This document shows positions 6,203 through 9,428 of a stretch of 9,428 nt of DNA, in pieces. The position numbers were made by a program, and so were the translations under genes. Where the stretch lies: contig PLNO01000091.1 in assembly GCA_003141795.1 (NCBI GenBank), positions 1 through 9,428 on the forward strand, written 5' to 3'. The notes under the pieces were generated by a model that saw only the letters and a list, made by a program, of their open reading frames with translations, was not told the origin of the DNA and did no database searches. Positions within the stretch are counted from its first letter, which is position 1. Each line of letters opens with the position of its first letter. This DNA comes from Spirochaetaceae bacterium. GTDB lineage: Bacteria > Spirochaetota > Spirochaetia > SZUA-6 > Fen-1364.

Positions 6203-7544
6203 GATCGTCATGAAGTTCGGCGGCACATCGGTACAGAACGCGGAGATGATGGATGCCAACCTCAACATCGCGGAACGTCAGATCGACAAGGCGCCCGTGC
6301 TCGTCTCCTCGGCAATGTCGAAGGTGACGGACCAGCTCCAGGAGATAGCGAAAATCGTCGGATCCGGATCGGTCGCCGAGGCGGAGGCCATACTGGCGAA
6401 GATCGAGGAGAGGCATTTCGCCTGCGCGCGGAGCTTCCTCACCGGGGAGAACCTGAGCGGCTGCGAATCGGTTCTGAAGGCCATCTTCGCGGAGCTCTGC
6501 GCGATAATGAAGGCGCTGGCGATCCTGAAGGAATGGTCGAAGCGCAGCAACGACGCCATCCTCTCCTTCGGCGAACGCCTGTCCACCGTCATCCTCGTGC
6601 ACAGGGCGCGCGAGCGCGGTATGCACGCGGAGCTCTACGATTCACGGGAGCTCGTGAAGACGGACGACAACTTCTCCGCCGCCGCGCTCATCGAGGACCT
6701 CACCAACGGCCTCATCTCCTCCCGCATGCGTCCCCGGGCAGGCACTCTGTGCATCCTGCAGGGCTTCATCGGGTCCACGGTCGGAGGTGCGACAACCACG
6801 CTCGGCAGGGGCGGCTCGGACTATACGGCCACGATCGTCGGTGCCGCGCTGCGCGCGGAGGAGGTCCAGATCTGGACGGACGTCACGGGCATCATGACCT
6901 CCGATCCCCGGATCGTGAAGAATGCCCGCACGATCGACGACATCAGCTATCGCGAGGCAGCGGAGCTCGCCTACTTCGGCGCCAAGGTCATCCACCCGGC
7001 GACAATCCAGCCGGCGATCAACCTGAACATCCCCGTCTGGGTGAAGAACACCTTCCAGCCGGAAGCGGCAGGTACGAGGATCGCCTCACGGATCCCCGGC
7101 AACGGTCTCCGCGCCATCGCCTGCAAGAAGGGGATCACCCTCGTGACCATCGGGTCCTCCCGCATGCTGCTCGCCTACGGCTTCCTGCGGCGGATCTTCG
7201 AGATCTTCGAGAAGTACCAGACCTCGGTGGACCTCATAGCGACGACGGAGGTATCGGTGTCGGTGACCATCGACAACCCCGCGGCAGTCGAAGCCATCGC
7301 GCGCGACCTCTCGGAGATCGGCACGGTAGGCGTGGAGGCTGACAAGAGCATCGTCTGCCTCGTCGGGCAGGACCTCTGGAAGGATACCGCGTTCCTGGCA
7401 CGCGTGTTCTCTTCACTAAAAGGGACGCCCGTACGCATGATCACGCTGGGCTCATCGGACATCAACCTCTCCCTCGTCGTCCCCGTGGGGGCCACGGAGG
7501 AGGCGGTGCGCACCCTGCACGACGAGTTTTTCCCGGCAATGTGA
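6201..7544 (+). CDS. lysC: Aspartate kinase, monofunctional, lysine-sensitive type
   Basis: This enzyme phosphorylates L-aspartate with ATP, the first step towards lysine, threonine, methionine and DAP. From ATG 6201 the protein has 447 residues, as for E. coli LysC (449). The kinase domain carries KFGGTSV (5-11), LSFGERLS (122-129), the nucleotide-site signature TTTLGRGGSDYTA (198-210) and IWTDVTGIMTSDPR (224-237). Two ACT domains follow, about 309-380 and 381-447. The lysine-site pattern of E. coli LysC is recognisable: M322, GFL (327-329), VD (343-344) and TTE (348-350), where E. coli has TSE; the serine-to-threonine change is conservative, so feedback by lysine is likely. No homoserine dehydrogenase is fused. 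Starts at 6180 (454 residues) and 6210 (444) are also in frame. I prefer 6201 because the family begins just before KFGG and 6180 lies in the promoter region, but no strong ribosome binding site decides it. The gene leads a plus-strand operon with the DapF-like and J-domain genes. Confidence 0.95.
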   Translation: MIVMKFGGTSVQNAEMMDANLNIAERQIDKAPVLVSSAMSKVTDQLQEIAKIVGSGSVAEAEAILAKIEERHFACARSFLTGENLSGCESVLKAIFAELCAIMKALAILKEWSKRSNDAILSFGERLSTVILVHRARERGMHAELYDSRELVKTDDNFSAAALIEDLTNGLISSRMRPRAGTLCILQGFIGSTVGGATTTLGRGGSDYTATIVGAALRAEEVQIWTDVTGIMTSDPRIVKNARTIDDISYREAAELAYFGAKVIHPATIQPAINLNIPVWVKNTFQPEAAGTRIASRIPGNGLRAIACKKGITLVTIGSSRMLLAYGFLRRIFEIFEKYQTSVDLIATTEVSVSVTIDNPAAVEAIARDLSEIGTVGVEADKSIVCLVGQDLWKDTAFLARVFSSLKGTPVRMITLGSSDINLSLVVPVGATEEAVRTLHDEFFPAM

Positions 7545-7557
7545 TAGACTCCGCCTG

Positions 7558-8409
7558 ATGGAGATCGATTTTCTCAAGATGCACGGGTGCGGTGAAGACG
7601 CGATCATCGTGGACGGCAGCCGCATCACCGACGAAGCCAGGGAGAGCCTCCCCCGCATAGCGGAGCGTATCCTCGACCGCAGGTTCGGCGTCGGGGGCAC
7701 GGCCCTTGCCGTTCTGGGCACGGCGGAGGGCTCCGTCCTTCCGGTCCGCTGCTTCGATTCCGAAGGGGATGAAGCGGGCATTTCCTGCAACGTCGCCCGG
7801 TGCGTTGCGCGCTATGCGTCGGATTCCGGCGCCGTTTCAACGGGGGATTTCTCCCTCGACGTCCTCGGCAGAAAGCTCCCGATGGAGATCATCGACAGCG
7901 CCCACGTCCGTTCCGACATGGGCGTGCCTTTCTCCGGGGAGAAGACGGCGGAGATCCGCGAAAGCGTGAAAGAGTCTTTCACGCGCAGCATCCTCGTGGA
8001 AGGCAGGTCGGTCTCCTATACCCCCATCTCCCTGGGTCACCCGTACGCGATGCTCTTCGTGCCCGACTTCTCCTTCCCCGTTCGCAGGACCGCGCGCAAG
8101 ATCGCCGAGGAGCCGGAGTTTCCCGACGGCACGGGCATCGGCTTCGTCCAGGTCTTCTCCCGTGAGGAAATGCGGCTTCGCGCATGGGAGGCTGACGGTG
8201 AGGGCCCCGGCGACGAGTGCGCATGCGGGGCGGCGGCGCTCGTGGCCGCGGTCGTCAACGGCTTCACCGACCGTGAAGTATTCCTCCACCTTCGCGGCGG
8301 GGACGTCTACCTACAATGGGACGAGTCGGACAACCACATCCGTCTCACCGGGCCCGCCGTGTACGTGTTCACCGGGACCTACGACGTTCCCGAGAGCGTG
8401 AAGGAATAG
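7558..8409 (+). CDS. Diaminopimelate epimerase (DapF)-family protein with altered active site
   Basis: DapF is a cofactor-free epimerase that interconverts LL- and meso-DAP with two cysteines. This 283-residue protein matches it along its length: FLKMHGCGEDAIIVDG (5-20) for F-KM-G-GNDF, DRRFGVGG (40-47), VRCFDSEGDE (63-72), LGHPYAMLFV (159-168), and DECACGAAA (219-227). Key positions differ. The first cysteine motif, normally MCGNG-RC, reads ISCNVARC (75-82), so S76 sits where the catalytic cysteine belongs and C77 is one place on. GND is GED, GADG is GGTA, FN-DGSE is FDSEGDE, GNPH is GHPY, and CGTGA is CGAAA. The second cysteine, C223, remains. DAP epimerase activity is therefore doubtful; another racemase or a binding role is possible. 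The gene is intact and no stop or frameshift interrupts it. ATG 7558 is 13 nt after lysC, with no visible ribosome binding site. Annotation pipelines would probably call it dapF. Confidence 0.85.
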   Translation: MEIDFLKMHGCGEDAIIVDGSRITDEARESLPRIAERILDRRFGVGGTALAVLGTAEGSVLPVRCFDSEGDEAGISCNVARCVARYASDSGAVSTGDFSLDVLGRKLPMEIIDSAHVRSDMGVPFSGEKTAEIRESVKESFTRSILVEGRSVSYTPISLGHPYAMLFVPDFSFPVRRTARKIAEEPEFPDGTGIGFVQVFSREEMRLRAWEADGEGPGDECACGAAALVAAVVNGFTDREVFLHLRGGDVYLQWDESDNHIRLTGPAVYVFTGTYDVPESVKE

Positions 8410-8411
8410 GC

Positions 8412-8825
8412 GTGGACGGCTTCATCGACAGGCTCGCGGACTTCATCAAGTCCCTGCAGGGCAGATCCGGGCCGCGGGCCGGTCAGCCGGGGACGGGACC
8501 GTTCGTCGACCCCGACCTTAAGGACGCTTGGAAAGAGCTCGACGACTACATGAGGACCGGCAAGAACCAGGAAAAGCCACGGACCGAACGGACCGAAGCG
8601 CCGCCCCGTCGGCCGCCCGACGAATCCCTGCGACAGGATTACGCGAATCTCGAGGTCGCCTTCGGAGCCGACATCGAAACGGTGCACGCGGCGTACAAAA
8701 AGCTCATCATGAAGTATCACCCTGACAAGTTCGGCGGGAACGTGGAAAAGCAGAAAGCGGCGCTGGAGATCACGAAAAAAATCAATGAGTCTTTCGAGCG
8801 GATCAGGTCCCGGCAGGGAAGCTGA
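8412..8825 (+). CDS. Small J-domain (DnaJ-like) protein
   Basis: This 137-residue cytoplasmic protein probably stimulates a DnaK (Hsp70) ATPase for a specific client. The J domain is C-terminal, about residues 74-133: helix II AAYKKLIMKYHPDK (93-106) with the essential HPD at 103-105, then a basic helix III, KQKAALEITKKINESFERI. There is no glycine-rich linker or zinc-finger region, so it is a type III J protein and not DnaJ itself. Residues 1-18 (DGFIDRLADFIKSLQG) form a probable amphipathic helix and FVDPDLKDAWKELDDYM (31-47) another. Between them and the J domain lies a charged proline-rich linker (about 50-70). The start is GTG 8412, two nt after the DapF-like stop, with AAGGA at 8401-8405 inside that gene, so the two are probably translated together. 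A longer reading from ATG 8316 would overlap the upstream gene by about 90 bases and adds an unlikely arginine-rich stretch. Confidence 0.88.
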   Translation: MDGFIDRLADFIKSLQGRSGPRAGQPGTGPFVDPDLKDAWKELDDYMRTGKNQEKPRTERTEAPPRRPPDESLRQDYANLEVAFGADIETVHAAYKKLIMKYHPDKFGGNVEKQKAALEITKKINESFERIRSRQGS

Positions 8826-8839
8826 TCCCCTGGTCCGAG

Positions 8840-8868
8840 TTGACACCCTTTCCGAACCAACGTATCCT
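8840..8868 (+). promoter_or_regulatory. Promoter candidate for the polyprenyl-phosphate transferase gene
   Basis: TTGACA (8840-8845), 17 nt, TATCCT (8863-8868): a perfect -35 and four of six -10 bases at ideal spacing. Transcription would begin about 8875, only some three bases before ATG 8878. No terminator is seen between the J-domain gene and this site, so read-through from the operon could also supply transcript. Confidence 0.5.
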
Positions 8869-8877
8869 TCGCGAGGA

Positions 8878-9428
8878 ATGAGAAACGTAGTCCTCCTTGC
8901 TGCGGCCGGCGTACTTGCGCTCGTCGTGAGCTCGATAACCACGCCGGTCGTGATGCGGATCTCCCGCCGCCGCCAGTGGTTCGATATTCCCAATGCCCGC
9001 AAGATCCACACCGACCCCATTCCGCGGCTCGGCGGGGTGGGCATAGCCCTGGGGCTCATGGTGGCCGTGCTTGCCGTGCCGCTTCTCTTCCCCGTCGTCT
9101 TCGGCGGATCGTGGCCGGTCTCCTATGACCTTCGCTTCGTGCCCCTGTTCCTCGCGTTCGTCCTCATTCATTGCATGGGGCTTGTGGACGATTTCCACAA
9201 CCTCCGCGCGTTGTTGAAGTTCGCCATCCAGGTGGTCGCCGCGGCGCTCGTCACCGTGGGCGGATTCCTCATCTCGAGCTTCAGCATCCCCGGGGTCGGG
9301 CAAATATCACTGGGCGTGGCAGCCTACCCCGTGACGATCCTCTGGCTCGTTGCGATCAGCAACGCCCTCAACCTCGTGGACGGCGTGGACGGGCTTGCGG
9401 GCGGCCTTGCCGGGATCGCGGCGCTTTG
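8878..9428 (+). CDS. WecA/TagO/MraY-family polyprenyl-phosphate sugar-1-phosphate transferase, N-terminal part, cut by window edge
   Basis: This integral membrane enzyme transfers a sugar-1-phosphate, typically GlcNAc-1-phosphate from UDP-GlcNAc, to undecaprenyl phosphate and so starts synthesis of an envelope glycan. The 183 visible residues show transmembrane helices at about 3-26, 53-75, 87-103, 115-136 and 148-165. Family motifs are DIPNARKIHTDPIPRLGG (36-53), the metal-binding aspartates in GLVDDFHNL (101-109; D104, D105), K114 and SNALNLVDGVDGLAGG (161-176). The DIP-RKIH and NLVDGVDGLA forms favour the WecA/TagO/RgpG branch over MraY, which has other substrate motifs. The start is ATG 8878, the only ATG or GTG that keeps the first helix. 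GAGGA (8873-8877) touches it, closer than a normal ribosome binding site. The gene continues past the window, so what it primes cannot be told. Confidence 0.94.
   Translation, partial: MRNVVLLAAAGVLALVVSSITTPVVMRISRRRQWFDIPNARKIHTDPIPRLGGVGIALGLMVAVLAVPLLFPVVFGGSWPVSYDLRFVPLFLAFVLIHCMGLVDDFHNLRALLKFAIQVVAAALVTVGGFLISSFSIPGVGQISLGVAAYPVTILWLVAISNALNLVDGVDGLAGGLAGIAAL

Noticed and set aside
7558..8409. DapF-like gene as a pseudogene
   Set aside because: The frame is full length with no stop or frameshift and the fold-defining residues are kept; altered function is a better reading.
8379..9059. Minus-strand open frame of 226 codons across the J-domain and transferase genes
   Set aside because: It runs antisense to two genes with clear family motifs, and its own sequence resembles nothing known; a shadow frame.

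Overview
The window is a GC-rich, tightly packed bacterial chromosome segment with nine genes and no mobile element, RNA gene or CRISPR array that I can see. A spirochaete is the most likely source, at moderate confidence. The 88-residue GroES has a shortened roof loop and an AQEKTQ-G-V-A-GDD-IKV-DKYAGT pattern that closely resembles Treponema GroES as I remember it. It also stands alone, without groEL, as spirochaete groES usually does. The first gene is a short RpoD/RpoS-like sigma factor without region 1.1, a type common in that phylum.

Layout. (1) Positions 1-1325, minus strand: a small TPR/SEC-C protein is followed by the N-terminal part of the sigma factor, whose 3' end lies outside the window. 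The AT-rich gap between them holds three separate perfect palindromes and two overlapping promoter candidates. (2) Positions 1390-1818, plus strand: monocistronic groES with a good promoter, a strong ribosome binding site and a textbook intrinsic terminator. (3) Positions 1817-6083, minus strand: a tightly coupled operon of a ketopantoate-reductase-like protein, a trimeric purine nucleoside phosphorylase and a DinG/XPD-type helicase fused to an N-terminal JAB (JAMM) metalloprotease-like domain. (4) Positions 6161-8825, plus strand: lysine-sensitive-type aspartate kinase, a DapF-family protein with degraded active-site motifs and a small J-domain protein, packed as an operon. (5) Positions 8840-9428, plus strand: a promoter and the first 183 codons of a WecA/TagO-type polyprenyl-phosphate sugar-1-phosphate transferase.

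How the genes fit together. Aspartate kinase makes aspartyl phosphate for the lysine, threonine and methionine branch. The DapF-like neighbour looks like a partner in DAP or lysine synthesis, but it lacks most residues that define DAP epimerase. Spirochaetes often carry ornithine instead of DAP in peptidoglycan, so loss or change of function is plausible. The ketopantoate-reductase-like protein likewise has no lysine where the catalytic one should be. The window therefore holds two independent homologues of metabolic enzymes with altered active sites, plus a helicase with an unusual extra domain. These three, and the palindrome cluster in front of the sigma factor, are the points most worth following up. 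I found no clear multi-gene novel defence or mobile system.
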